NCBI RefSeq assembly: GCF_011174675.1
Contig: NZ_JAANIG010000012.1
Span: 1-64,000 of the forward strand
Direction of reading: 5' to 3'
Length of the DNA: 64,000 nt
DNA from: Perlabentimonas gracilis
GTDB taxonomy: Bacteria > Bacteroidota > Bacteroidia > Bacteroidales > Tenuifilaceae
Shown: positions 27,780 through 37,572 of the stretch, one piece after another
How positions within the stretch are numbered: the stretch's first letter is position 1
Layout of the letters: the number at the start of each line of letters is the position of its first letter
Translations under genes and position numbers: made by a program
Notes under the pieces: model-generated
Seen by the model: the letters and a program-made list of their open reading frames with translations, nothing else
Databases searched by the model: none
Told to the model about the DNA's origin: nothing

Positions 27780-28676
27780 GTTTACGGATGTAGCGCCTGT
27801 TGTGTTGTTGTGTTTTGTTTTATCGGTAATTAGTTAGTGGCTAATTGGTAGTGAGTTCTTATTGGGTAATGCTACTTAAAGACGTGAAGGACTTTGTTAG
27901 GCATATTGAACCTATGGGTTGAGTCCTTTCACTTCAGGTGTCGTTAATAAGCAGGTTGCTGTCCATATTTTCAACTTGCAGACAATTAATTATTCGGGTT
28001 ATAAGCTGCCATATTAGTTGAGATATCATAAATCAAACGAATATTATACCCTTGCATTACTTTCCGTCCAATTTAGCCCTATTTAACGCCTACTAGTTAA
28101 GGTTAAACATCCCGGTATTGCATCGTTTATCTAAAATCGGATGTTTTTTTAAGATTAACCTATGTTTTAACCCTTGTTTACAACTACTTACAGGTTAGTT
28201 CAGCATATTTAAGGATGCTTCAACAAAAACCCTTTCGATTACTGTACTGTAATTAGAAGCCCTGTAATTACAAGGTCTAGGGCGATGAATTATCCATATT
28301 GCCACACAAATAAAAAACACATTTAAATTTACCAGTTAGGTAATCCCCCTATATTACTGGATATATGAATTATAAACATAACCAAAACGCTTAAAGGTTA
28401 AAAATAGTACGTAAATGCTCGAGTATAGTTAAATAATATGTGTATTTAAATATCGTATAGCACTGATATACAGTTATTAAAACGTATTAAATTATAGTAT
28501 TTGATGTGTCATACAATAGTATGTCTCTAATCGCTGGTTTCAGTCGTGTTGTGTTCACATTTGTACCTTTAGCCTGTGGGTAATTTCACATAATGGCGTT
28601 TACTAGTGTGTACTCTGTGTAATGGTGTCTGAATACAAGTTTACGGATGTAACTTAATGCGGATGGTGTAAATCAA
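27780..28676. other. Gene-free AT-rich region of about 0.9 kb
   Basis: I see no credible protein gene here on either strand. The stretch contains a long imperfect hairpin (27884-27932: GTGAAGGACT pairing with AGTCCTTTCAC, with TAGG/CCTA inside), a terminator-like hairpin (28105-28150) and a TGTAATTACA palindrome near 28266. Together these could mark one or more small RNAs between about 27.85 and 28.15 kb, but no known RNA family is recognised. Confidence 0.4.
28105..28150 (+). terminator. Possible terminator inside the gene-free region
   Basis: AAACATCC and GGATGTTT pair across a 26-nt loop, and the 3' arm runs into a stretch of seven T. No gene on the plus strand precedes it, so if real it would end a small RNA. 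Confidence 0.35.
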
Positions 28677-28706
28677 AACTAGCCCAAAGGCACCTTTAGG
28701 CTAGTT
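28677..28706 (-). terminator. Terminator of the RNase P RNA gene
   Basis: AACTAGCC and GGCTAGTT form an 8-bp stem extended inside by AAAGG/CCTTT. On the minus strand TTTTGATTT follows. It lies 45 bp beyond the 3' end of rnpB. Confidence 0.7.
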
Positions 28707-28750
28707 AACATAATTAATACGGTATCTGAAAGGAAATTGTAGTTGTAAAA

Positions 28751-29142
28751 GTCAGCAGATCTGTAAGCCGGGTTCTGTATAACTAGCAAAGCTAGCCAAT
28801 CTACCATTTATCTAGGCAGTGTGTCGCCACACTGCTCATGCGACCTACCCCTCGCAACTCTCCAAAGAGATCAGAGCGAGCAGCCCTGTAGCTAGGTTGC
28901 CCTAGCAATTACGATGTACATGGTCTTGCACCCCATTAGGCGTACGGCTTCCTTTGTCGCCAAAGGAACCGGTAGGCTCTTACCCCACCTTTTCACCCTT
29001 ATCGCGTTAGCAACTAACGAGACGGTTATTTTCTGTTACGCTACTATACCCTCACGGGTATCTTCCCGTTAGGAAGAATGGCGCTCTGCGGTGCCCGGAC
29101 TTTCCTCATCACCAAGGTGACGCGGTAGAACGATCTGCTGAC
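28751..29142 (-). ncRNA. rnpB: RNase P RNA, bacterial type A
   Basis: This is the catalytic RNA that matures tRNA 5' ends. On the minus strand the hallmark GAGGAAAGUCCGGGC core lies near the 5' end, GGGUGAAAAGGUGGGGUAAG in the middle and ACAGAACCCGGCUUACAG near the 3' end. GTCAGCAGATC at one end is perfectly complementary to GATCTGCTGAC at the other, giving an 11-bp P1 helix that fixes the ends. The 392-nt length fits type A RNase P RNA. It sits between the XRE gene and the DUF2027-Smr gene, all on the minus strand. Confidence 0.95.
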
Positions 29143-29181
29143 TATTTAAAGGACGATTAATCGAAAATATGTTTAGGCTTA

Positions 29182-30279
29182 CTACTTAATAGCCTTAAAG
29201 AAAACAATGGTAGCACCGTATCCATACTCCTTGAATGAAGCATCCTGATAGCGGAGCTTTGGATAGTTTTTATCTAACTCCTTACGCAATTCAAGCTTAA
29301 GTTTACCATTACCCACACCATGTATAAAAACCATTTTTGTTGCCTTCGATTTGAGGCCACCCTCAAGTGCAACCTTAAACCTTGCTAGCTGCATTTCAAT
29401 AATTTGCCCGGCTGTAAAATCATTCGGATTGTCAACCAGCTCCTGGATATGAAGGTCAATCTCCTCCACATCATGCTCTACTCTTTTACTCGTAGATTCT
29501 TGATGTTTTAAATCTTTTTGTTTAATAACATTGTCTATATTACTATCAGTCAATGTTTTTAGTAATTCTTCCTTTTGCGAATCGGCTATCGAGTATATGA
29601 TTGCTCTCTCCTCAAAAAAATCATTGTCGGCAAAGCTACCTGCCCGGAAAAACTTGGTTGGATTAATGCGTAAATCGTAGTACTCTGGTTGTTGTGGAGA
29701 AAAATCAATGTTTTTAAAGAATATACACTGAATGTTTAGGGTGATATCAGCATTTAGACTCTCCCTGTCAAACTCCTTCACCAACTCCTTTGAGTCGGGA
29801 TAAAGGAATCCGGCCCTTAGCGGTTTTACTACACTTCCCTCCCAACGCGAAATGCTGTAGAAGGCTCTGTATGGGCTATCGTTGATAATGTAAAGTTCCT
29901 GAGGCGAATCAACTACTTTTGCCTGATCAGCAGGTACAAATGCGAGGTGTAATCCCAGCATATCGCCCACAGCATCCTTATCATCATCTAAAAAATCAAT
30001 CGAGGCCAAATCCTCATAGTCCAAATTTGGTTGGATTTCAGACTCCTTAATTGTTCCGCCTTGACTATGATTTGTCGTCAGACCTGTATCACTGCTGCTA
30101 GAATCTCCGGAATATCTCGATTCCGTAGACTGGTTAACAACTATAATATCATTTATTAACGCAGGAACTTCAAAGCCATTCGCATCGAGCACGTACACTG
30201 TGTTCTTCACAATACGAGTAACCTTTCCACCTCCCACATCGTTAAGGAATCTCACCTTATCGCCAACTTTACACTTCAT
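29182..30279 (-). CDS. DUF2027/Smr domain protein
   Basis: A 365-residue cytoplasmic protein common in Bacteroidota. The N-terminus is a small KOW/Tudor-like barrel (VGDKVRFLNDVGGGKVTRI), followed by an acidic linker, a DUF2027 beta domain (about 95-250), and a C-terminal Smr domain (about 275-365: EEIDLHIQEL, IHGVGNGKLKLELRKEL). Smr domains of MutS2-like proteins bind or nick branched nucleic acids or act on stalled ribosomes; here the HGxGxG motif is present as HGVGNG. The specific role of this fusion is unknown. It is divergent from queA, with 63 bp between the start codons. Confidence 0.88.
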   Translation of the reverse strand: MKCKVGDKVRFLNDVGGGKVTRIVKNTVYVLDANGFEVPALINDIIVVNQSTESRYSGDSSSSDTGLTTNHSQGGTIKESEIQPNLDYEDLASIDFLDDDKDAVGDMLGLHLAFVPADQAKVVDSPQELYIINDSPYRAFYSISRWEGSVVKPLRAGFLYPDSKELVKEFDRESLNADITLNIQCIFFKNIDFSPQQPEYYDLRINPTKFFRAGSFADNDFFEERAIIYSIADSQKEELLKTLTDSNIDNVIKQKDLKHQESTSKRVEHDVEEIDLHIQELVDNPNDFTAGQIIEMQLARFKVALEGGLKSKATKMVFIHGVGNGKLKLELRKELDKNYPKLRYQDASFKEYGYGATIVFFKAIK

Positions 30280-30342
30280 CTTAAATCAATTAAATTGTAT
30301 TACTTTTGCCCGCAAAGTTAATCATTTTAAAGTAGAATTAGT

Positions 30343-31560
30343 TTGGACGCTTCATATAAGCATATAGCAATATCGGAATACGAATATGGGCTAGATGAAA
30401 ATAGGATTGCTAAGTTCCCTCTTAGTCAACGCGATTCATCTAAACTATTAGTATATAAAGGTAAAGAGATATACAATTCAACCTTTACTTCAATTTTAGA
30501 TGAAATTTCAGCTGATGACCTGATGGTTTTTAATAACACCAAGGTTGTTCAGGCAAGGCTTAGGTTTACAAAGGAAACGGGCGCAAGTATCGAAATATTT
30601 TTGTTGAATCCTGTAAACCCAAACGACTACCAGCTGTCGTTTATGCAAACTCACACATGCCGATGGAACTGTATTGTGGGTAATATCAAGCGCTGGAAGG
30701 GTGAAGTGCTTAGGTTAGTAATTCATGATCTGGGTATTAGCCTAAGCGCCCGAATGGTTGAAAGAACAGATGATGGCGCTTTGGTTGAGTTCTGCTGGGA
30801 TGAACAAGAAGTAACCTTTGCTCAGGTAGTTGAGCACGCCGGAGAGGTTCCTATTCCACCATACTTAAACCGCAGCCCCGAGGCCGACGATAAGATGCGA
30901 TACCAAACGGTTTACGCCAAACCCGAAGGCTCAGTGGCCGCTCCTACCGCAGGACTCCATTTTACTGATAGCGTACTGTCAATGCTTAAGCAAAAAGGGG
31001 TGCAACTTGCTGAAACCACGCTCCACGTTGGTGCAGGTACTTTTAAGCCTGTGAAAAGCCCAACCATTGAGGAGCATGAAATGCATACCGAGCGTATCTA
31101 CATTACTATTGATATAGTAGATAGCATTTTGCAAAGGAAGGGCGATGTAATTGCGGTTGGTACAACATCTTTACGCACAATTGAGAGCATGTACTGGCTT
31201 GGTGTAAAGGTATTAGAGAATAAACTCGAGGATAATGTCTACAAGGTTGACCAATGGGATCCATACACCCTAAGTCAAAGGTATACCCTAAACGAAGCGC
31301 TAAAGGCTCTTAAAGAACGTATTCTCGAGCAAAAACAGGGATATCTAAGTGCAAGTACCCAGATGCTAATTGTACCTGGGTACCAGTTTAAGGTGGCAAA
31401 ACGACTGGTGACCAACTTTCATCAACCGCGTAGCACCCTGCTGCTTCTTGTAGCTGCCTTTATTGGCGACGATTGGAAAAGGGTATATCAGTATGCCCTG
31501 GAGAACGGCTTCAGATTCCTTAGCTATGGAGATAGTTCCATACTTACCCGAAAAGATTAG
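30343..31560 (+). CDS. queA: S-adenosylmethionine:tRNA ribosyltransferase-isomerase QueA
   Basis: QueA transfers and rearranges ribose from SAM onto 7-aminomethyl-7-deazaguanine in tRNA, the penultimate step of queuosine synthesis. Diagnostic segments are EYEYGLDENRIAKFPLSQRDSSKL, DDLMVFNNTKVVQARL, GSVAAPTAGLHFT, LHVGAGTFKPV and the C-terminal NFHQPRSTLLLLVAAF. The start is TTG: it is the only start codon between an in-frame TAA at 30328 and the first conserved residues. At 405 residues it is slightly longer than the E. coli enzyme, usual for this phylum. YgiQ follows 38 bp later. Confidence 0.95.
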   Translation: MDASYKHIAISEYEYGLDENRIAKFPLSQRDSSKLLVYKGKEIYNSTFTSILDEISADDLMVFNNTKVVQARLRFTKETGASIEIFLLNPVNPNDYQLSFMQTHTCRWNCIVGNIKRWKGEVLRLVIHDLGISLSARMVERTDDGALVEFCWDEQEVTFAQVVEHAGEVPIPPYLNRSPEADDKMRYQTVYAKPEGSVAAPTAGLHFTDSVLSMLKQKGVQLAETTLHVGAGTFKPVKSPTIEEHEMHTERIYITIDIVDSILQRKGDVIAVGTTSLRTIESMYWLGVKVLENKLEDNVYKVDQWDPYTLSQRYTLNEALKALKERILEQKQGYLSASTQMLIVPGYQFKVAKRLVTNFHQPRSTLLLLVAAFIGDDWKRVYQYALENGFRFLSYGDSSILTRKD

Positions 31561-31598
31561 TAGAATAATAATTTGGCAATCCATCATTCAAAACAAAT

Positions 31599-33392
31599 AT
31601 GATGAATAAACAAAGTACAGGTAGTTTCCTACCCACGTCAAAAAAAGAGATGGATGCCTTGGGGTGGTCTCAGGCAGATGTAATTCTGTTTACAGGCGAT
31701 GCCTACATCGATCACCCCTCCTTTGGGGCAGCTGTGGTTGGGCGGGTTTTGGAAAATGCTGGCTACAAAGTGGCCATTGTGCCACAGCCCAACTGGCGCG
31801 ATGATTTACGTGATTTTCGTAAGCTCGGCGAGCCTCGGCTTTTCTTTGCCGCAACATCGGGCAATATGGACTCGATGGTGAACCATTACACGGCGAATAA
31901 ACGACTGAGAAGCGATGATGCCTTTACTGCAGGTGGGCAATCGGGATTTCGACCCGACTACGCTGTTAAAGTTTACTCACAGATTATAAAGAAGTTATTC
32001 CCTGATATCCCATTGGTTATTGGTGGTGTTGAGGCTTCGTTGCGCCGCCTAACGTACTACGATTACTGGGCCGACAAGCTTCTGCCCAGCATCCTGTTCG
32101 AAAGCAAAGCAGATATGCTGATTTATGGAATGGGCGAAAGACCCATTGTGGAGCTTGCCCGTAGGGTTGAAAATGGCGAAAAGATTAGCAGCATCACCAA
32201 TTTACCACAAACTGCATTTATTTCTAACGAAACCTATAGTGCTAATAGTGAAACCATTATACTACACAGCTACAACGATTGCTTAAAGAATCCCTCCAAG
32301 CTTGCAGAAAACTTTAAAATTATTGAGGAGGAGTCGAATAAAATGGCTCCGTGCAAGTTGATTGAACCGATTGACGGCAGTAGCATAGTAGTAAATTCGC
32401 CCTACCCCATAGCCACCTCAAAAGAGATGGATGCATGGTGGAACTTACCCTATGTAAGAGCACCACACCACAGGTACAAAGGAAAAAAGATACCCGCCTG
32501 GGAGATGATAAAATTCTCGGTAAATATTCACCGTGGTTGTTTTGGTGGTTGTAGCTTTTGCACCATATCGGCGCATCAGGGAAAGTTCGTATCAAGTCGT
32601 TCGGAGGAGTCAATTCTAAAGGAGGTTGATAGAATTACGCAAGATCCAGAGTTCAAAGGTTACCTCAGTGACCTAGGTGGGCCATCGGCCAATATGTACC
32701 GAATGCAGGGCAAAAACCTTAGTATATGCGCAAGGTGTAAGAAGCCCTCGTGCATTTACCCGTCGATTTGTAACAATCTGGATACGAACCATGAACCACT
32801 CCTTAAGCTGTACCAAAAGGTAAGGAGTAATCCTAAGGTAAAAAAAGCATTTATTGGTAGTGGTATTAGGTACGACCTTTTTGCCGACTGGAGCAACGCG
32901 GTGAATAGACAGTATTTTGATGATGTGGTGCAATACCACGTGTCGGGCAGGCTAAAGGTTGCACCCGAGCACACCGAGGACAACGTACTAAAGTACATGC
33001 GTAAACCACCCTTTAAACTCTTTGAGGAGCTTAAAGTAAAATTCGACAACATAAATCGCAAGAATTCACTAAATCAGCAACTTATCCCTTACTTCATTTC
33101 GAGTCATCCTGGGTGTACGCTAGAGCATATGAATAGCTTGGCCAAAAGAATGGAGAAGATGCGTATTCATCCAGAGCAGGTGCAAGACTTCACCCCAACC
33201 CCAATGACATTAGCGTCAACAATCTTTTATACTGGAGTTGATCCCTACTCAGGTAAACCTGTGTTTGTTGAACGAAGTAAGGAAGGTAAACTTAAGCAAC
33301 GAGAAAACTTTTTTTGGTACAAAAAGCCCCCTGCAAAAAGATTTGAATCAGGGAAAAAAGGTAACCTACCATACAGGAAGCGTAAAGCATAA
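31599..33392 (+). CDS. YgiQ-family radical SAM protein (UPF0313)
   Basis: A 597-residue radical SAM protein of the YgiQ family, of unknown reaction. The N-terminal region is B12-binding-like (DVILFTGDAYIDHPSFGAAV). The cluster-binding motif is Cys314, Cys318 and Cys321 in HRGCFGGCSFC. Further conserved segments are GGVEASLRRLTYYDYW and VQDFTPTPMTLAST. Other cysteines (SICARCKKPSCIYPSIC) may hold a second iron-sulfur site. The basic C-terminal tail (SGKKGNLPYRKRKA) is variable in the family. It probably shares a transcript with queA and ends in a strong hairpin. Confidence 0.92.
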   Translation: MMNKQSTGSFLPTSKKEMDALGWSQADVILFTGDAYIDHPSFGAAVVGRVLENAGYKVAIVPQPNWRDDLRDFRKLGEPRLFFAATSGNMDSMVNHYTANKRLRSDDAFTAGGQSGFRPDYAVKVYSQIIKKLFPDIPLVIGGVEASLRRLTYYDYWADKLLPSILFESKADMLIYGMGERPIVELARRVENGEKISSITNLPQTAFISNETYSANSETIILHSYNDCLKNPSKLAENFKIIEEESNKMAPCKLIEPIDGSSIVVNSPYPIATSKEMDAWWNLPYVRAPHHRYKGKKIPAWEMIKFSVNIHRGCFGGCSFCTISAHQGKFVSSRSEESILKEVDRITQDPEFKGYLSDLGGPSANMYRMQGKNLSICARCKKPSCIYPSICNNLDTNHEPLLKLYQKVRSNPKVKKAFIGSGIRYDLFADWSNAVNRQYFDDVVQYHVSGRLKVAPEHTEDNVLKYMRKPPFKLFEELKVKFDNINRKNSLNQQLIPYFISSHPGCTLEHMNSLAKRMEKMRIHPEQVQDFTPTPMTLASTIFYTGVDPYSGKPVFVERSKEGKLKQRENFFWYKKPPAKRFESGKKGNLPYRKRKA

Positions 33393-33397
33393 AAACA

Positions 33398-33425
33398 AAG
33401 GGGATGACATCACAATCATCCCCTT
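33398..33425. terminator. Bidirectional terminator between the YgiQ and M28 genes
   Basis: AAGGGGATGA and TCATCCCCTT form a 10-bp perfect stem between two convergent genes, with A/T-rich flanks on both sides. Confidence 0.75.
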
Positions 33426-33446
33426 ATTCATTGTGGGGTGAATAGT

Positions 33447-34982
33447 CTACAGCTTCTTACGCGGTAACTTTTCGGGATGGTTAGCCGTTTGGTAAACCAG
33501 CGTGGCCACAACCACAGCTGCCTGCTTTAAGTCGGCTAATTGAATTCTATCGAAGGTGTCCATATTGGTATGGTAACCCCTACCGTAATCTATTCTGTCT
33601 TGAATAAGAGCAAAGCCAGGTATGCCCAATCTATTAAATGCCATATGATCGGAACTACCGGGGTTACGTGTTGATATGGCTTTTGCTCCCAAATCGTGAA
33701 CAGGCTTGAGAAACTCCTCAAAAATTGGTTTTAAGGCAAGGTTATCCTGTAGGAAAATTCCTCGTACCCAGCCCGTTCCATAGTCAAAATTATAGTATGC
33801 AGATAGCTTATCGTACTCAGGCCCTTTGGTTTCTGTTTCGGAGTCATAAATATTGGCCTTTACCCAGTTGCGCGAGCCATGCAACCCCTGCTCCTCCGCA
33901 CCCCAAAGGGCAATACGAACGGTTCTGTCGAGTTTAACCCCTGATTGCTTGAGTATTCGCATCACCTCCATCATTACAATTACACCAGACCCGTTGTCAT
34001 TTGCTCCAGTTCCGGCATGCCATGAATCGATATGGGCGCCAATCATAACAACCTCATCCTTTAACTTCCTGTTTGTTCCTTTAATCTCACCAATCACATT
34101 ATAGCCCATTTTGTCGTCGGTTACCAGCCTGTTTTGGATATCGAGTTCCAACTCAACAGGTGTTTCCCGGTCAATAAGCCTTACCATTCTGCCATAATGC
34201 TCGTGGGTCATATCAATTACGGGAAGCCCCAATTCGGTTAGATTCCTTCCGTTACGGGCACCCCCACTGCGAACAACCCCGTACGAGCCAGAATTACTGA
34301 TTAGTGCAATGGCACCTTCCGATTGGCAAAACTCAACCAAATCGTTAGCACTAAGCCCTCGTTGCCGGGAGGCCCTTTGCCTATCGCGAATAAATGGATC
34401 CATATCGGGTCTAATTTGCGATATCTCATTCTGTTTTGCCAAATCTTCATCAGTAAATCTTGAGGCCAATGGCTCGAACGAAACCTCAAGATCTTTTTCG
34501 TAGGGCGTAATAACCACCTTGCCGTGTAATTTTCCCTTGTACTGCTCCAATTCTTGGGCAGAACTGGCATTAACCATAACCACCTCGGCTTTAACAAGCC
34601 CGTTTGTACTGCCAGTCCAAGCCTGTGGAACTGCAACAAGAGGTTGGTAGTACGGTTTGGTTTGTGCTATGTAAAATTTCTCCATCTTCCAACCATTTCC
34701 AAACTCGCCCCAGGTCTCAACCCTTGCATTCTCAACGCCCATAAATTGCAAACGATTTTTTGCCCATACCACCGAGTTCAGAAAACCTTGAGTTCCACTT
34801 AGGCGAGGGCCTATCCCATCGGTAAGTTCAATGGCCATTTCACGAAGCTCCGATTTTGAAAATGCCTGATCTCTGATTAGCTGAAAATCGGCATACTGGT
34901 CAACTTGAGAAATTGATTGTAAAGGAGCGAAAACTACCAGGAAGGAAGCTAATAACAATAATCTTAACCTACTATAAATCAT
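33447..34982 (-). CDS. Secreted M28 family metallopeptidase
   Basis: A 511-residue zinc aminopeptidase/carboxypeptidase-type enzyme exported by a signal peptide (LRLLLLASFLVVFAPLQSISQ). A PA-like insert precedes the peptidase domain. Metal ligands are visible in GAHIDSWHAGTGANDNGSG (His and bridging Asp), the catalytic and ligand glutamates in WGAEEQGLHGS, and a C-terminal His within DYGRGYHTNMDTFD. These suggest a two-zinc exopeptidase acting on peptides in the periplasm or outside. It is convergent with YgiQ and divergent from the Cache sensor gene. Confidence 0.92.
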   Translation of the reverse strand: MIYSRLRLLLLASFLVVFAPLQSISQVDQYADFQLIRDQAFSKSELREMAIELTDGIGPRLSGTQGFLNSVVWAKNRLQFMGVENARVETWGEFGNGWKMEKFYIAQTKPYYQPLVAVPQAWTGSTNGLVKAEVVMVNASSAQELEQYKGKLHGKVVITPYEKDLEVSFEPLASRFTDEDLAKQNEISQIRPDMDPFIRDRQRASRQRGLSANDLVEFCQSEGAIALISNSGSYGVVRSGGARNGRNLTELGLPVIDMTHEHYGRMVRLIDRETPVELELDIQNRLVTDDKMGYNVIGEIKGTNRKLKDEVVMIGAHIDSWHAGTGANDNGSGVIVMMEVMRILKQSGVKLDRTVRIALWGAEEQGLHGSRNWVKANIYDSETETKGPEYDKLSAYYNFDYGTGWVRGIFLQDNLALKPIFEEFLKPVHDLGAKAISTRNPGSSDHMAFNRLGIPGFALIQDRIDYGRGYHTNMDTFDRIQLADLKQAAVVVATLVYQTANHPEKLPRKKL

Positions 34983-35168
34983 ATTATAAAGAGTTTAGTG
35001 TTTGAAACCATATGTTCAGCATCTATACCCTTTGAGACACTATTCTGCAGCAACAGTTTAATGCACAGTAATTCTTCATCAATTATATTTTGCGATAATG
35101 GAAATATTGCTGTATTTTCACAATGCTAAAGCACGTATTTAGGGAACCATCTAATAAAAACCGTGGTT

Positions 35169-37496
35169 ATGAAAATTCGAATGAAGATTCGCAGCAAGCT
35201 AATGCTTTCCGTTTTACTTGTCACTTCAATTACATTTGCACTATCCGTTGGTTATCTTATTTTTAAACTTCAGGACATTTCTCTAAGAGAATCGTTTGAA
35301 AAGGCAGATTTAAGTGCTAAGGAAAGTGCAAATCTGGTTCGCACCCACCTTAACCACGATATGGACATCTCTAGGGCTATGGCTCACTCAATGCATAATT
35401 TTAGGGAATTTCCAAAAGATGATCTCATAGCCTACTTCAAAGAGATGATTTATGGAATTGCCTATAAAAACCCTGATATTTTATCGGTTTGGGGTAGTTG
35501 GGAGTTGAATGCCTTAGACAGCAATTACGCTAAGCCATATGGACGCCATCGATTTACGTACTATCGAGAGAATGGTGTACTGAAGTACCAGGAGGCAATT
35601 CTAAACCTCGAAGGCGACGATATAGGTAGTGGTTACCACAACATCAAGCTATCGAAGCAAGAAACTATGATTGACCCCTACTGGTTTAGCTACACCGACG
35701 ATAGCGAACAACTCCTTGAAGCAAGCACAGCTGTTCCACTTATGGAAGACGGAGAATTCCGAGGCCTTTTTGGTATGGATATCGTATTGAATAGCTACCA
35801 GAATATTACTACCTCAATTCACCCCTTTGAGGGGAGTTATTCCATTATGCTTTCCAATAATGGCACCATTGTAGGCCACCCCAACGAGGATCTACTGGGC
35901 GAGTCATTTGCTAAACATTTTAGTGAGATCAATACACATAACAACGTGCTAAGCAATGTTTTGAAAGGAAATAACTTTTCGTTTAGCATGGTTGACTCTC
36001 TGAGTGGCGAGGAGTACTACGCAACCTTTGCAGCTATTCCCATTGGGCAGTCAAGCACTCCCTGGTCGTTTGGAATTGTAGTTCCTGTTAGCACCTTGCT
36101 AAAGGAGGCTTCTAGCATAACACAAAATTCGCTATGGCTAAGCTTTATTGGAATCATTGTTCTAGGCTTAATTGTTTGGTTATTAGCATACAACATTACA
36201 CGGCCACTTGTAAATGCCAAAGATGTGCTAGGTGAGTTAGCAATGGGAAAGATTGACGAACAGAAGAAGATTAGTTTAAAAACTGGTGATGAGATTGAAG
36301 ATATAAGCATTTCGATAAATACATTGATTGATGGATTGTCGAAAACCGCTCACTTTGCTCGTGAAATTGGCAAGGGAAACCTAAACGAAACCTATACGAA
36401 GCTTAGCGATGGCGACGTACTTGGCGACTCGCTGCTGGGTATGAGAAAAAGCCTTATCCAGGCCAAAGAGCAGGAAGATATACGAAAGGTTGAGGACGAA
36501 AAAATTAACTGGGCAACAAAGGGGATGGCTCATTTTGCTGAGATCCTCAGACAAAACAACGATAATATGGAGGAGTTCTCGTTCCAGATCATTAGCAGCC
36601 TCGTGAAATATGTAGGGGCTAATCTGGGGGGGCTATTCCTTTACAACGAAGACAACGCTAAAGACCCACATTTCAATCTAGTTGCATCATACGCCTACGA
36701 ACGAAGAAAGTTTGATGAGCAACGCATTGAAATTGGAGAGGGATTGATTGGACGGTGTGCACAAGAAAAAGAAACCATATTCATGACCGAGCTACCCAGC
36801 GATTACATAAAAATTGCCTCGGGACTCGGCTACGATAATCCAACCTGCCTACTAATTGTGCCTCTGAAAATTAACGAAATGGTTTATGGAGTAATTGAGC
36901 TTGCCAGCTTGGAGGTTTTCGATAGGCACATTATAAGCTTTGTTGAAAAGGTTGGCGAAAGCATTGCGGCTACCATAACAACCGTTAAAATCAACCTTAA
37001 AACGATCAAGCTGCTTGAAGAGTCCCGAATAAAATCGGAGGAGTTGGCCTCGCAGGAGGAAGAGATGCGACAGAATATGGAGGAATTGCAAGCAACCCAG
37101 GAAGAATCGGCCAGAAAGAGCGCTGAGACCGATAGCCTAATCAATGCGCTAAATGTATCGAGCTTTGTAATAGAGTACGACACAAAAGGCGTGGTTATTA
37201 GCGTAAACGATGAGTACTTAAGGCTAACAAACCAAACATCGGATCAGCTTGTTGGTACACATCATTCCGATAATCTGCTGCTGGATGAAGACCAGCTGAA
37301 GAAATACAACCAATTTTGGACAGATTTAAATAACGGAATAATAAAGAAGGAAACGAGCCAGCTACAGCTTGGCGATAAGATTTACACCTTTATTGAAACC
37401 TACTCTCCTATTTATGACGAAAACCGTAAGGTGGTGAAAATCTTGAAAATTGCCCACAACATTACTGATTTTATCGCTGAAGATAAAATAAAGTAA
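35169..37496 (+). CDS. Cache-HAMP-GAF-PAS membrane sensor without output domain
   Basis: A 775-residue membrane sensor. Two transmembrane helices (about 10-30 and 320-342) flank a periplasmic double Cache domain, with the typical WGSWE, FGMDIVLN and GHPNEDLLG segments. Inside the cell there are a HAMP region (LGELAMGKIDEQ), a GAF domain (about 455-605), a coiled coil and a PAS domain (about 650-770). The protein ends right after the PAS domain with no kinase, cyclase, phosphodiesterase or methyl-accepting domain. It therefore must signal through a partner, or be a regulator of a separate kinase. I chose the ATG giving MKIRMKIR rather than the GTG two codons earlier. It is a single-gene unit. 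Confidence 0.85.
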   Translation: MKIRMKIRSKLMLSVLLVTSITFALSVGYLIFKLQDISLRESFEKADLSAKESANLVRTHLNHDMDISRAMAHSMHNFREFPKDDLIAYFKEMIYGIAYKNPDILSVWGSWELNALDSNYAKPYGRHRFTYYRENGVLKYQEAILNLEGDDIGSGYHNIKLSKQETMIDPYWFSYTDDSEQLLEASTAVPLMEDGEFRGLFGMDIVLNSYQNITTSIHPFEGSYSIMLSNNGTIVGHPNEDLLGESFAKHFSEINTHNNVLSNVLKGNNFSFSMVDSLSGEEYYATFAAIPIGQSSTPWSFGIVVPVSTLLKEASSITQNSLWLSFIGIIVLGLIVWLLAYNITRPLVNAKDVLGELAMGKIDEQKKISLKTGDEIEDISISINTLIDGLSKTAHFAREIGKGNLNETYTKLSDGDVLGDSLLGMRKSLIQAKEQEDIRKVEDEKINWATKGMAHFAEILRQNNDNMEEFSFQIISSLVKYVGANLGGLFLYNEDNAKDPHFNLVASYAYERRKFDEQRIEIGEGLIGRCAQEKETIFMTELPSDYIKIASGLGYDNPTCLLIVPLKINEMVYGVIELASLEVFDRHIISFVEKVGESIAATITTVKINLKTIKLLEESRIKSEELASQEEEMRQNMEELQATQEESARKSAETDSLINALNVSSFVIEYDTKGVVISVNDEYLRLTNQTSDQLVGTHHSDNLLLDEDQLKKYNQFWTDLNNGIIKKETSQLQLGDKIYTFIETYSPIYDENRKVVKILKIAHNITDFIAEDKIK

Positions 37497-37524
37497 TAAA
37501 CTGCTAAATAATACTTTATGACAT

Positions 37525-37553
37525 AAAGAAAAGGGGCAAAGCCCCTTTTCTTT
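37525..37553. terminator. Bidirectional terminator
   Basis: A 13-bp perfect stem (AAAGAAAAGGGGC / GCCCCTTTTCTTT) with an AAA loop lies between the sensor gene and the convergent outer-membrane protein gene. The purine- and T-rich arms serve both directions. Confidence 0.88.
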
Positions 37554-37572
37554 GTTTAGAAAAAACTAATTA

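Noticed and set aside
30280-30342. A preQ1 riboswitch ahead of queA
   Set aside because: The 63-bp gap shows no recognisable preQ1 aptamer and is too short to hold one plus an expression platform.
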